NCBI GenBank assembly: GCA_020853705.1
Contig: JADYYK010000204.1
Location: 1 to 33,191 of the forward strand
Length of the DNA: 33,191 nt
Direction: 5' to 3'
DNA from: Deltaproteobacteria bacterium
GTDB lineage: Bacteria; Myxococcota_A; Polyangia; Haliangiales; JADYYK01
A model generated the notes under the pieces. That model searched no databases. It was not told the origin of the DNA and saw nothing but the letters and a program-made list of their open reading frames with translations. Each line of letters opens with the position of its first letter. Position 1 is the first letter of the stretch. Shown here in pieces: positions 16,790-25,111 of the stretch. The translations under genes were made by a program, and so were the position numbers.

Positions 16790-18193
16790 TCACTTGCTGT
16801 AGGTGAACTGGTCGAGGACGCTGCCGTCGAGGCGATAGGCGGTGACGCGCAGCATGCGTCCGTCGACCTCGGCGATGAGGTAGTTGTTGACCGACTCGGC
16901 CTTCAGGGTGTGGAAGCACGCCGTGCTGGAGCCATACAGCGACGCGCCGGCGCCGCCCGACACGATGTAGATCGTCCCGCTCTCGGCCACTGGCACGCCA
17001 TCGGCGCCCTCGGTGGCCAGCGCGCCCTCGGTCGAACCGACCTGGAAGCCTCGGATGGGGTGCGAGCGCTCATAGTCGTGATCGTGGCCGTTCCACACCA
17101 CGTCGACCTTGAACTCGTCATAGATTGGCTGCAGCGCCGCGCGCACCGCCAGGTTGGAGCCGTGGTTGCTGGCGCACGAGTAGGCGCCCTGGTGGTGCAT
17201 CACGAAGATCCACGGCGTCTTCTGCCGGTCGACCTTGCCGAGGTCGGCGCGCAGCCAGGTCGGCTCGCTGCCGGTCAGCACCGTGGACGACGACACGCTG
17301 TCGTTCAGCACCACGAAGTGGGCGTTGCCATAGTCGAACGAGTACCACTCCTCGCCCTCGCCGCTCTCGCCGTCCGACAGCTCCTGCGGGAAGGCGAAGC
17401 GCGACAGGAAGATCTGCGACAGCGACTCGTGGTTGCCGTCGGCGAACAGGAAGGGCACCCGGGCCAGCACCTCCTCGGCGGCCATGCCGCTGGTGCTGGT
17501 GGCGTCGAACCACTTGCGCCAGTCGCCCTCGCTGGCGCCCAGCAGCACGGCGTCACCGCTGAAGAGCTGAAAGTCGGGGCCCGCGGCCGCGATGCGCTGC
17601 TGCACGTCGGCGAAGATGGTGGGGTTGTCGCGCGAGTCGCCCGAGACCGCGAACTTGAACGGCCCCGCGGTGCCGGCCATCGGCGCGGTCGTCACGTCGA
17701 AGACCTTGCTCCACGCGCCAGGGCCGCCGACCTTGTAGAAGTAGCGCGTGTCGGCCATCAGGCCGCAGACGTGGACCTCGTGCAGGCGAGTCTCACCGGC
17801 CGGGAACAGCGACGAGTACACCAGGGTGTGGCCGTCCTGGTGGCCCAGCGGGCCGGCCTCGGTGGCGGGGCCATCGGCGGCGCTGACCAGCGCCTGGTCG
17901 GTGCCGTACAGGACCTGGCTCAGCTTGGTGTCGGCGTCGGACATCCAGTTGACCGCGAAGGTCGTGGTCGGCGAGCCGGCCCAGCTGACGTGGACCTGGG
18001 TCGGCGCCGGCTGCGCGCCGCGGGCGCTGGTGCCAGGTTCGGCCTCCAGCACCTCGGGGGTCGCCACCGTGTAGCCACAGCCCCGCGGGGTGTAGGTCAG
18101 CTGGCGCGGCACCGCCGCATCGGGACCCGCGTCCCCACCGCCCCCACCACACCCAGCAAGCAGTACCAGAAGGGCTATCGATGGCCTGGTCAT
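16790..18193 (-). CDS. Purple-acid-phosphatase-like metallophosphoesterase lipoprotein
   Basis: The 467-aa protein has the signal MTRPSIALLVLLAGC (Cys15), a fibronectin-like N-domain (about 60-160: QVHVSWAGSPTTTFAVNW ... DTRYFYKVGG) and a metallophosphatase domain. Metal-site motifs are GDSRDN (near 185), GDAVLLG, GNHE (near 255), FVMHHQ and WNGHDHDYERSHP (near 370). The order matches purple acid phosphatases and related surface phosphodiesterases. GDSRDN instead of GDxG and GDAVLLG instead of GDxxY are departures. A GAGGA precedes ATG 18193. First gene of the three-gene operon; divergent from the 18239 lipoprotein with 45 bp between. Confidence 0.9.
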   Translation of the reverse strand: MTRPSIALLVLLAGCGGGGGDAGPDAAVPRQLTYTPRGCGYTVATPEVLEAEPGTSARGAQPAPTQVHVSWAGSPTTTFAVNWMSDADTKLSQVLYGTDQALVSAADGPATEAGPLGHQDGHTLVYSSLFPAGETRLHEVHVCGLMADTRYFYKVGGPGAWSKVFDVTTAPMAGTAGPFKFAVSGDSRDNPTIFADVQQRIAAAGPDFQLFSGDAVLLGASEGDWRKWFDATSTSGMAAEEVLARVPFLFADGNHESLSQIFLSRFAFPQELSDGESGEGEEWYSFDYGNAHFVVLNDSVSSSTVLTGSEPTWLRADLGKVDRQKTPWIFVMHHQGAYSCASNHGSNLAVRAALQPIYDEFKVDVVWNGHDHDYERSHPIRGFQVGSTEGALATEGADGVPVAESGTIYIVSGGAGASLYGSSTACFHTLKAESVNNYLIAEVDGRMLRVTAYRLDGSVLDQFTYSK

Positions 18194-18238
18194 GACGTCC
18201 TCGCACGTGAGGATAGCACCGTGGTACGAGTGATCGCG

Positions 18239-19012
18239 ATGAGACACATGGTGTGGATCGCGGTGCTGGCGCTGGGCTGTGGCGGCGGACACAAGGGCGG
18301 CAAGGGCGGCAAGCTGGGGCCCGGCGGGCCCGGGCCCGCGGTGGTGCGCCCGCTCCAGACCTGGAGCGTCGAGCCGCTGCGGGGGCCGTACCAGACGCTG
18401 GCCGAGGCCTGCGAGGCGCTGCGTGGCGAGCAGGCGCCCGAGGACTACCAGTGCGCCGCCGCCGAGGCCGAGGTCATCAAGGGCGAGCGGCGCGCGCCCG
18501 AGGGCAGCGCGCTGCGGGCGGTGACCGTGATCGTGGCGTCCGACCCCGAGCCCACGCGCTACTGCGGCGTCGTCCTGGAGACCGCGGCCGGCCTGTGGGT
18601 GCTGCGCGATCCGAAGGCGCTGTGCGCCGACCAGGAGTTCCGCGCGCTGGATCGGGTGCGCTGGGTGTGGGCCGACATCGGCGGCGGCGCCGGGGCGGAG
18701 CTCGTGCTGGAGCTCGAGACCACGGTGCGCATGCGCGACGAGGTCGACCCCAACGACGAGGGGCCGACCTTGATCGACGGCAAGGAGACCGTGCTGATCG
18801 CGTGCGGTGCCGGCGCCGGCAGTGGCGCAGGGGACGTGCCTGGCTGCGTGCCGGCCATGGTGATCGGGTGCACCCAGGTCGGCTGCTTCAACGGGGGCGA
18901 CTTCGCGCTCGACTGGAAGGTCGACGCGGCGGCGCACACGCTGACGCTGTCGGGGGCGGGGCGGCTCAACGCCGAGACCCAGCGCCTGCTGGGGCCGCGC
19001 AAGCTGCCGTGA
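18239..19012 (+). CDS. Hypothetical lipoprotein
   Basis: The 257-aa protein has a clear lipoprotein signal (VWIAVLALGC, Cys14) followed by a Gly/Lys linker. The mature domain includes YCGVVLETAAGLWVLRD, VRWVWADIGGGAGAELVLELET and a region with several Cys (CVPAMVIGCTQVGCFNGGDF). It looks beta-rich and may be disulfide-bonded; no family is recognised. Start at ATG 18239; an in-frame ATG follows at 18248. Its stop overlaps the GTG of the next gene (GTGA), so the two are one operon. Confidence 0.82.
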   Translation: MRHMVWIAVLALGCGGGHKGGKGGKLGPGGPGPAVVRPLQTWSVEPLRGPYQTLAEACEALRGEQAPEDYQCAAAEAEVIKGERRAPEGSALRAVTVIVASDPEPTRYCGVVLETAAGLWVLRDPKALCADQEFRALDRVRWVWADIGGGAGAELVLELETTVRMRDEVDPNDEGPTLIDGKETVLIACGAGAGSGAGDVPGCVPAMVIGCTQVGCFNGGDFALDWKVDAAAHTLTLSGAGRLNAETQRLLGPRKLP

Positions 19013-19566
19013 CGCGCACTGCTGTGGTGCTGACGATGGCGGTGGCGCTGCTGGGCGGCTGCAAGCGCAAGCCGGCAGCGGCGCCGACCGGGCAGTCGCC
19101 GTCGGCCTCGGCCACGCCTGGCGCCACGCCGGCCAGCGCACCCGACGCCGGCGGCGCCGGCATGTCGTCCGCCAGCGACGACTGCGAGGCCATCACCCAG
19201 CACCAGCTCGAGCTCGAGTACCCCGACCCGGTCGAGCGCGCCGACCACAAGCGCGCCGCCGCCGGCGAGGACCTGCGCCGCTGTCGCAACTCGGCGCCGG
19301 CCTACCTGGCCTGCAGCAAGGCCGCCGCCGACCTCGACGCCCTCGAGGCCTGCGACACCACGCACGCGCGCGCACAGTGCGAGCGCGCCGTCATCCACGC
19401 CTTCATGCTGGGCCTCGAACCCACGCTGGCGCTGCGCAGCGAGGCCGAGGGCCGCGCCCGCATGATGTGCCCCACGCTGGCGGGCGAGCCGCTGATCGAG
19501 TGCCTGCTGGGCGCCGACACCCTGCCCCAGCTCGACGCCTGCAAGGCGCTGGCGCCGACCGAATAG
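19009..19566 (+). CDS. Hypothetical Cys-containing lipoprotein
   Basis: The 185-aa protein starts at GTG 19009, which overlaps the previous stop, and has the signal VVLTMAVALLGGC (Cys18). A Pro/Ala/Ser linker of about 40 residues is followed by a helical domain with evenly placed Cys (DDCEAITQHQLEL, LRRCRNSAPAYLACSK, LEACDTTHARAQCER, MMCPTLAGEPLIECLL). Paired helices with Cys suggest a small disulfide-stabilised envelope protein, a little like the Cys-rich repeat lipoprotein at 1768-2490. No function is assigned. Confidence 0.8.
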   Translation: MTRTAVVLTMAVALLGGCKRKPAAAPTGQSPSASATPGATPASAPDAGGAGMSSASDDCEAITQHQLELEYPDPVERADHKRAAAGEDLRRCRNSAPAYLACSKAAADLDALEACDTTHARAQCERAVIHAFMLGLEPTLALRSEAEGRARMMCPTLAGEPLIECLLGADTLPQLDACKALAPTE

Positions 19567-19580
19567 CCGCGTCGACACCG

Positions 19581-19602
19581 CGAGTGAAACATGTTTCACT
19601 CG
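19581..19602. promoter_or_regulatory. Perfect 22-bp palindrome upstream of the alcohol dehydrogenase
   Basis: The half-site CGAGTGAAACA (19581-19591) is followed directly by its exact complement (19592-19602), ending eight bases before ATG 19611. Symmetry and place suggest the operator of a dimeric repressor (TetR-like size). The halves GTGAAACA and TGTTTCAC are those of the ParB site parS but in swapped order. Confidence 0.55.
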
Positions 19603-19610
19603 GCCCCGTC

Positions 19611-20633
19611 ATGCGCCGCGTCCGGATGCACTCGCTCGGCCTCGAGCACCCGCTGACCATCGAGGACGACCTGCCCACGCCGACGCCGACCGGCGCCGAG
19701 CTGCTGCTCGAGGTCGACGCCGTCGGGGTGTGTCACCGCGACGTCATCGATCGCACCGGCGGGGCGCCCTTCATCCGGCTGCCCATCACGCTGGGCCACG
19801 AGGTCGCTGGCCGGGTCATCGCCGCCGGCCCCGACGCGCACCGCTTCCGGCCTGGGGATCGCGTGGCCACGCTGCACCGCGACGCCTGCCAGCAGCCCGA
19901 CTGCACCGCGTGCACCCTGGGCGAGACCTCGCTGTGCGAGCGCGCCATGCACGTCTTCGGCATCCTGGCCGACGGCGGCTATGCGTCGCACCTGCTGGCG
20001 CCCGAGTCCGCGGTCTACCCCATCCCGGCCGGCGTCCCCGCCGACGAGGCCGCGGTGCTGCACTGCACCTTTGGCACCGCCTATCGCGGCCTGCGCGCCG
20101 CCGGCTGCGGCCCCGGCAAGACCGCGCTCATCGTCGGCGCTGGCGGCGGCGTCGGCAGCGCCGCCATCGAGGTCGCCACCCGCCTGGGCGCACGCGCGGT
20201 CGCCGTGGTGCGCGACGCCCGCCACCGCGAGCACTGCCTGGCCCTGGGCGCCGACCGGGTGGTGGTCGCGCCCGACAACGCCTTCCACAAGCACGTCGAC
20301 GCCGTGGGCGCCGACCTGGCGCTCGACTGTGTCGGTCAACCCACGATGGACGCCACCCTGCGCAGCCTGCGCCTGGGCGGCACCGCGGTCGCCATCGGCA
20401 ACCTGGTGCGCGAGCGCCTGGCGCTCAACCTCGGCCTGGTCATCGTCAAGGCGCTGCGCCTGCTCGGCTCCAGCGGCGCCAGCGCGCGCGACATGGGCGA
20501 ATTGCTGGCACTGCGCGGCGCCCGCCCGTTCCTGAGCCCACGCAAGCTCCTGCCCCTCACCGACGCCGACGCCGCCCACCACGCCCTGCGCACCCCGGGC
20601 GCGGTCCAGGGTCGCCTCATCCTCCGCGCCTGA
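19611..20633 (+). CDS. Zinc-dependent alcohol dehydrogenase (MDR family)
   Basis: The 340-aa protein has the catalytic zinc residues Cys41 (VGVCHRD) and His63-Glu64 (LGHEVAG) and a structural zinc group (Cys93, 98, 101, 109). The first gap is four residues, not the usual two. The NAD(P) site is ALIVGAGGGVGSAAIEVA. It should oxidise an alcohol or reduce an aldehyde, or act as a quinone-like MDR. The GTG at 19584 lies inside the palindrome, so ATG 19611 is preferred. It follows the lipoprotein gene by 44 bp, but its own operator-like palindrome suggests separate control. Four in-frame TGA codons lie at its end in a 9-bp repeat. Confidence 0.92.
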   Translation: MRRVRMHSLGLEHPLTIEDDLPTPTPTGAELLLEVDAVGVCHRDVIDRTGGAPFIRLPITLGHEVAGRVIAAGPDAHRFRPGDRVATLHRDACQQPDCTACTLGETSLCERAMHVFGILADGGYASHLLAPESAVYPIPAGVPADEAAVLHCTFGTAYRGLRAAGCGPGKTALIVGAGGGVGSAAIEVATRLGARAVAVVRDARHREHCLALGADRVVVAPDNAFHKHVDAVGADLALDCVGQPTMDATLRSLRLGGTAVAIGNLVRERLALNLGLVIVKALRLLGSSGASARDMGELLALRGARPFLSPRKLLPLTDADAAHHALRTPGAVQGRLILRA

Positions 20634-20666
20634 TGGGCCTGATGGGCCTGATGGGCCTGATGGGCT
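20631..20666 (+). repeat. 9-bp tandem repeat x4 starting at a stop codon
   Basis: TGATGGGCC is repeated at 20631, 20640 and 20649, with TGATGGGCT at 20658. The first TGA is the stop of the alcohol dehydrogenase and every unit carries another in-frame TGA, giving a row of stops. Confidence 0.9.
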
Positions 20667-20870
20667 GCTCCAGAGTGAGGACGGAGAGGAACACATGGCG
20701 GGAGCGTCCTCTCGTCGTAGCAGGCGCTTGATAAGCGGTAGTCCGCAGGTCCGATCTGCTTTCTGCGTTTGCCCACGTGGGTAGCGCGTCCGAGCGGCCG
20801 CCGCGACGGTGGGTGAGCTGTGTGGCTCTTTCTTGACGGGACTTCCTGGCTCCCGTCAGCATGTGGCTGG
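20667..20870. other. Lower-GC intergenic stretch
   Basis: No gene is supported here. The DNA is less GC-rich than the surroundings (for example GCTTGATAAGCGGTAG), and it ends in the inverted repeat at 20834-20858. Confidence 0.6.
20834..20858. promoter_or_regulatory. 8-bp inverted repeat before the 124-aa gene
   Basis: TGACGGGA (20834-20841) and TCCCGTCA (20851-20858) pair exactly over a 9-nt loop, 12 bases before ATG 20871. It may be an operator or an mRNA hairpin. Confidence 0.4.
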
Positions 20871-21245
20871 ATGACCTCGAGTGAGCTGGCTGCACTGCTG
20901 CTGTCTGGAACTCGCCTGGTCGCGGACCTTGTCAGTGGTTCTCGTCCATTTGTGGAGTTTCACCGGGAATATGGGGACTTCTATCATGAGAACTGTCTTG
21001 ATGGGTTCGACGCGGATGATGATGATCGGCTGCTCTTGCGTCGGTTCCCCGAGGCCGTCGAGCTCCACCGATTGGTACAGCAGATCTGCTACCGCACCTA
21101 CTTCAAGGGGCCCGGCGTAGACGAGGCAGTGTATCGATCAGCTGGCCGAGTCTCCGAGGAAGAGGCGATCCAGCTGCTCCGTACCGAGGCAAGGAGGCTT
21201 GATGTGAGTTCGATGGTGACTGAGCTGGAGAAGGCTGCGGGCTGA
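20871..21245 (+). CDS. Hypothetical 124-aa acidic protein, probably acquired
   Basis: The protein is soluble, without a signal or membrane helix. It starts with a helical SELAALLLSG, then VEFHREYGDFYHENCLDGFDADDDDRLLLRRFPEAVELH and ends with EEEAIQLLRTEARRL. The pattern of a short helical start, an aromatic FYHEN...LDGF segment and an acidic run recalls small immunity-like proteins, but this is only a resemblance. Codon use is clearly less GC3-rich than that of its neighbours (CTT, GGT, TTT, CAT are common), a sign of transfer. A longer frame from 20820 is possible; ATG 20871 avoids the inverted repeat. No toxin gene is next to it. Confidence 0.65.
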   Translation: MTSSELAALLLSGTRLVADLVSGSRPFVEFHREYGDFYHENCLDGFDADDDDRLLLRRFPEAVELHRLVQQICYRTYFKGPGVDEAVYRSAGRVSEEEAIQLLRTEARRLDVSSMVTELEKAAG

Positions 21246-21321
21246 ACGTCGGGGCTGGAAGGTCGGAGGGAGTAACCTGAGATCGTCGAATTCGGCCCCG
21301 TGCCGCGGAGGCCCGACTGAA

Positions 21322-22746
21322 TCAGCGCGCGAAGACCAGCTTCCAGCTCTTCAGCGAGCCGGTGTCCTGGGCCGCGCCGTCCACCACCTCGAGGCGCCAG
21401 ACGCCTTCGCGGGCGGCGCCTTCGAAGTCGCGCAGGGTGTAGGTCTTGACCAGGTTGTCGTCGCCGCCGCCGGTGCCGGCGTGCAGCAGCACCGACTTGT
21501 CGCCGTGCACCAGCTTGACGGTGAGGTCGCCGATGTAGGTGTGCGCGATGTCGACCGAGACCGCCAGCGTGGTCACGGCGGCGCCCGCGGGCACCGTCAG
21601 CTCGCTCTTCGCGCCGGCGGGGGCGTTGTCGGGGATGTCGACCGTGGTGGTGCTCTCGAAGCTGTCGCCGGTCATCACCGGCGGGGTCACCGGGGTCAGC
21701 GTGGGCAGGTCGCTGGCGTAGGCCGAGCCGTAGTCGCGGACATACTTCATCGACAGCCAGCCATAGCCGGCGCCGTGCGGGTTCTCGATGCCGAAACCGG
21801 CCGTGCCCCAGCTGTTCTTGAACAGGTAGAAGCCCTTCTCCATCACCGGCTTGCCGTCGGCGTCGACCACCAGCTTGCCCTCGCCGTCGACGGTCTGGAC
21901 CTCGAGCTCGTCATCCCAGCCCACGATCAGGATCGAGTGGCCGGCCTTGTGGGTGTGGCTCTCCTCGACGTCCTTGGCGTTGGGCGCCAGCACATAGCCC
22001 TTGTTCCAGTACCCGCTGTTGACCGGGATGGTCGACCGGCGGTGGTTCCAGCTCTGGTAGAAGAAGTCGAGGCCGACCTGCACGCCGCTCTTCTTGGTGG
22101 TGATGTGCGCCTTGATCGAGTTGGTGTTGACGTACTTGCCGCGCGGCAGCTTGAACTTCATCGCGGCCACCGCGCCCGCGGGGGGCTCGCCGTTGGTGAA
22201 GCACTTGAGCGGCAGCATGGCCTCCTCGCCCTTGCACTCGGGGTCGTTGAACTCGCCCCACTGCGAGGTCTCGTAGGGCCAGGCGGCCTCCTCGACGATG
22301 CCGTAATCGGTGATGGCGCGCAGGTTCTCGCCCGCGTTCGACCCTGACGAGTGCGGATAGGCGCCGACCTGCTTCTTGACCGACCACTGCAGGTACTGCT
22401 CCGAGAAGTCGGGCACCCCGGGCGCGCCGGCGCTGATGTACAGGCTCTCCATCAGGGCGGCGGTGGCGAAGATCGAGCACACCCCGCGGCTGCCCTGCGA
22501 CTTGACCGGCGACTGCTTGGCGATGAGCTCGCTGTGCTTGGCCGGGTAGATCGCGTCGGCCTTGTTGTCGTCGGGCAGCATCCGGTTGGGCGGAGCGCCC
22601 GCGAAGATCTCGTCATAGCTGGCCAGCGGCGGCCCGTTGTCACCGTTGACCGGGTCGGGGTCTTCGCTGGCACAGCCGGCCAGGCCGAGCGAGAACGTCG
22701 ATGCGATCACCAGGGCGGCCAGCTTGCGAGCGGTCCAGTTCAGCAT
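21322..22746 (-). CDS. Papain-like (C1) cysteine protease lipoprotein with P domain
   Basis: The 474-aa protein has the signal LALVIASTFSLGLAGC-like N-terminus (Cys25 lipidated), a short pro-region and a C1A catalytic domain. Gln84 and Cys90 (KSQGSRGVCSIFAT) keep the six-residue papain spacing, and His269 (KAGHSILIVGWDD) and Asn310 (LFKNSWGTAGFG) complete the site. Ser replaces the usual Trp after the Cys. Residues about 356-474 form a proprotein-convertase P domain (VDIPDNAPAGAKSELTV ... GVWRLEVVDGAAQDTGSLKSWKL), which is usually tied to subtilases. A surface-anchored protease fits a predatory or saprophytic life. Met at 22746 is chosen because it begins the signal; longer frames exist. Confidence 0.9.
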   Translation of the reverse strand: MLNWTARKLAALVIASTFSLGLAGCASEDPDPVNGDNGPPLASYDEIFAGAPPNRMLPDDNKADAIYPAKHSELIAKQSPVKSQGSRGVCSIFATAALMESLYISAGAPGVPDFSEQYLQWSVKKQVGAYPHSSGSNAGENLRAITDYGIVEEAAWPYETSQWGEFNDPECKGEEAMLPLKCFTNGEPPAGAVAAMKFKLPRGKYVNTNSIKAHITTKKSGVQVGLDFFYQSWNHRRSTIPVNSGYWNKGYVLAPNAKDVEESHTHKAGHSILIVGWDDELEVQTVDGEGKLVVDADGKPVMEKGFYLFKNSWGTAGFGIENPHGAGYGWLSMKYVRDYGSAYASDLPTLTPVTPPVMTGDSFESTTTVDIPDNAPAGAKSELTVPAGAAVTTLAVSVDIAHTYIGDLTVKLVHGDKSVLLHAGTGGGDDNLVKTYTLRDFEGAAREGVWRLEVVDGAAQDTGSLKSWKLVFAR

Positions 22747-22854
22747 GCCGCCAGCCAGTAACACGATGTGTGCCACCGCCAAGTCACGGGAATCATGCGG
22801 TCGCCCTGGGGGCTTCCTCTCCATCTGGCAACTACTGTAGTCAGCCCCCCAGCG

Positions 22855-22911
22855 CGCCCTGGTCCAGGGCGTGGTGCATGTCCCGGGTCCCGTCCCAGAC
22901 GTCCCGGGTCC
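22855..22911. promoter_or_regulatory. Repeats in the protease/lyase divergent region
   Basis: GTCCCGGGTCC occurs at 22880-22890 and 22901-22911, exactly 21 bp (two DNA turns) apart. Just upstream CGCCCT (22855-22860) and AGGGCG (22866-22871) form an inverted repeat. The 237-bp gap between the two divergent secreted-enzyme genes has no other clear feature. Confidence 0.35.
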
Positions 22912-22983
22912 AGCGATCTTCCCAGGCAAGCACTGGAATCATCAGGCACGCCCTCCGGCATGGGCGCTGCAAACAGCAGCGTC

Positions 22984-25053
22984 ATGGACCACCGCGCGCT
23001 CGCGACCGCCGCCCTGCTCTCCTTCACCCTGCTGGCGCCTGGCTGTGGCAGCGACGGCGGCGCCGCCGACGACGACGGTGGCCCGCCGGGCAGCGACGGC
23101 GACATCGTCGTCCCTGGCGACGGCGGCCCGACCGCCGACGGCCCCGAGCCCATGTTCCCCGCCGCGCACACGCGGATCTATCTGAACGCCGCCAACAAGA
23201 CCCGCCTGGCCGCCGCGTTGAGCGCCAGCCGGCCGGCGGCGACGCGCTTCCGCGACATGGTCGACAGCCAGCTCGCCGGCACCGACCACTACAACTTTCG
23301 CTCCGCGCACGCCGCCCTGCTGGGCGCCGTCACCGGCACCGCGCGCTACTGCGACTACGCCGTGACCCAGGTCGATCGCTACGTCACCGCCGAGGAGGCG
23401 CTGATCGCCGCCGGCAACCGCCCCGCCGTGGCCGGCGACAGCTACCTCGAGGTCGGCGAGCTGATCGGCGATCTGGCCATGACCTACGACTGGTGCTTCG
23501 ATCGCGTCACCGCGCCGCAGCGCACACGCTGGCTGGCGCTGGCCAACCAGGCGGTGTGGAACGTCTGGCACCATGAGACCGCGGTGTGGAACGGCCGCCC
23601 GGCGTCCTGGTCGGGCTGGTCGGTCGATAACCCGTCGAACAACTACTACTACTCGTTCCTGCGCGCGACCATGCTGCTCGGTCTGGCCGCGCGCGGTGAA
23701 CACCCCGACGCCGCCGGCTGGATCACCCAGTTCCGCGACGCCAAGCTGGGCCAGCAACTCTTGCCGCTGTTCGAGCGCGACCTCGTCGGCGGTGGCTCGC
23801 GCGAGGGCACCGGCTATGGCGTCGCCATGGCCGGCCTGTTCGAGCTGTACGATCTGTGGGAGGCCTCCACCGGCGAGCCGGTCGCGCGCCTGACCGGCCA
23901 CACCCGGGCCTCGCTGCTGGCCATGCTGCACGCGGTGGTGCCGACCATGGATCGCATCGCGCCCACCGGCGATCACGCCCGCGACAGCACCGCGGCGCTG
24001 TTCGACTACCACCGCAACTACCTCCAGATCCTGACCTACCTGTTCCGCGACGACCCCATCGCGCGGGTCGGCAAGTGGTTCAATGGCCACTCCTCGGTGC
24101 CGCGCATGGGGCAGTACTTCATGTACGCCTACGACTTCATGTACGACGACCCCGCGCTGACCGAGCTGGCGCCCGGGCTGGCGCTGGCCTACCACGCGCC
24201 CGGCGCCGGGCAGATCTATGTGCGCTCGAGCTGGGACACCACGGCGACCTGGCTCGGCCTGATGGCCGGCCCCTACACCGAGTCGCACGCGCACCACGAT
24301 CAGGGCTCGCTGCTGCTCTACAAGAACGAGTGGCTGGCCTATGACCAGAACATCCAGTCGCACTCCGGCATCCGCCAGGAGGAGGAGCTGCACAACCTGC
24401 CCCGCATCGTCCGCAACGGCACCACGGTGCGCATGCGCGAGGGCGCCCCGGCGGCGCAGCTGCGCTCGCTGGCGCACGGCGCGCGCTTCACCCACCTCGG
24501 CGCCAACGTGACCCCGATCTATGACGGCAACGTCGCCAAGGCCGAGCGCGAGGTCGTCTTCATCCCGCCCGATGTCGTGGTGGTGTTCGACCGCATCGAC
24601 GCCGCCGCCGACGCGACGCGGGTGTTCCAGCTGAACAGCCCGCTGCGCCCGACCATCGCCGGCGCGCGCGCCACCTTCACCGGGCGCATGAGCACGCTGA
24701 CGGTCGACCGCATCCTGCCCGCCGGCACCGGCGCCACCGCCAGCGTGTTCGACTGGAGCGGCGACAGCGACATGGGCGGCGGCTTCCGCCTCGACGTGAC
24801 CCAGACCGGTGCGGCCGGCAAGTCGCGCTTCCTGCACGTGCTGTCGCTGGACGGCGGCGCCACCGCCACCGCGGCGTCCGACATGGGGACCCAGGTCGGC
24901 GTCGACGTCACCCTGCGCGGCGGCGGCCACGCCGTGGTGCGCTTCGAGAGCGACGGTGTCGGCGGCAGCCTGCGCCTGACCGCCCCCGGCGGCGCGCTGC
25001 TCGAGCAGGCCACGCTGGCGGCCGGGGTCGCCGTGCTGCCCGTCATGCCGTGA
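22984..25053 (+). CDS. Heparinase II/III-like polysaccharide lyase lipoprotein
   Basis: The 689-aa protein has a lipoprotein signal (LLSFTLLAPGC), an Asp/Gly linker to about residue 58, an alpha-helical toroid (AANKTRLAAAL ... YLEVGELIGDLAMTYDWCFD, NNYYYSFLRATMLLG, GGGSREGTGYGVAMAG) and a beta-sandwich C-half starting with IYVRSSWDTTATWLGL. The block SHAHHDQGSLLLYKNEWLAYDQN (about 435) is the family's His-containing core. Such enzymes cleave uronic-acid polymers (heparin, alginate and similar) by beta-elimination. The substrate cannot be told. ATG 22984 gives a clean signal; an in-frame ATG at 22960 also exists. It is divergent from the C1 protease. Confidence 0.87.
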   Translation: MDHRALATAALLSFTLLAPGCGSDGGAADDDGGPPGSDGDIVVPGDGGPTADGPEPMFPAAHTRIYLNAANKTRLAAALSASRPAATRFRDMVDSQLAGTDHYNFRSAHAALLGAVTGTARYCDYAVTQVDRYVTAEEALIAAGNRPAVAGDSYLEVGELIGDLAMTYDWCFDRVTAPQRTRWLALANQAVWNVWHHETAVWNGRPASWSGWSVDNPSNNYYYSFLRATMLLGLAARGEHPDAAGWITQFRDAKLGQQLLPLFERDLVGGGSREGTGYGVAMAGLFELYDLWEASTGEPVARLTGHTRASLLAMLHAVVPTMDRIAPTGDHARDSTAALFDYHRNYLQILTYLFRDDPIARVGKWFNGHSSVPRMGQYFMYAYDFMYDDPALTELAPGLALAYHAPGAGQIYVRSSWDTTATWLGLMAGPYTESHAHHDQGSLLLYKNEWLAYDQNIQSHSGIRQEEELHNLPRIVRNGTTVRMREGAPAAQLRSLAHGARFTHLGANVTPIYDGNVAKAEREVVFIPPDVVVVFDRIDAAADATRVFQLNSPLRPTIAGARATFTGRMSTLTVDRILPAGTGATASVFDWSGDSDMGGGFRLDVTQTGAAGKSRFLHVLSLDGGATATAASDMGTQVGVDVTLRGGGHAVVRFESDGVGGSLRLTAPGGALLEQATLAAGVAVLPVMP

Positions 25054-25089
25054 CCCGGGTCGGCAGGGCGTGACCCGAGTCGGCAGGGC
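25050..25089 (+). repeat. 20-bp tandem repeat x2 at a stop codon
   Basis: GTGACCCGGGTCGGCAGGGC (25050-25069) is followed by a copy with one change (25070-25089). The first TGA is the stop of the lyase gene. The unit holds the palindrome GACCCGGGTC. Confidence 0.85.
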
Positions 25090-25100
25090 CAGGGCCAGGG

Positions 25101-25106
25101 TATGAT
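25101..25106 (+). promoter_or_regulatory. Candidate -10 of the RCC1 gene
   Basis: TATGAT ends five bases before ATG 25112 and no Shine-Dalgarno is present, as expected for a leaderless mRNA. No good -35 is seen. Confidence 0.35.
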
Positions 25107-25111
25107 GGGGC

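Noticed and set aside
19581..19602. A chromosomal parS site
   Set aside because: parS is TGTTTCAC joined to GTGAAACA; here the order of the halves is reversed, so ParB should not bind.
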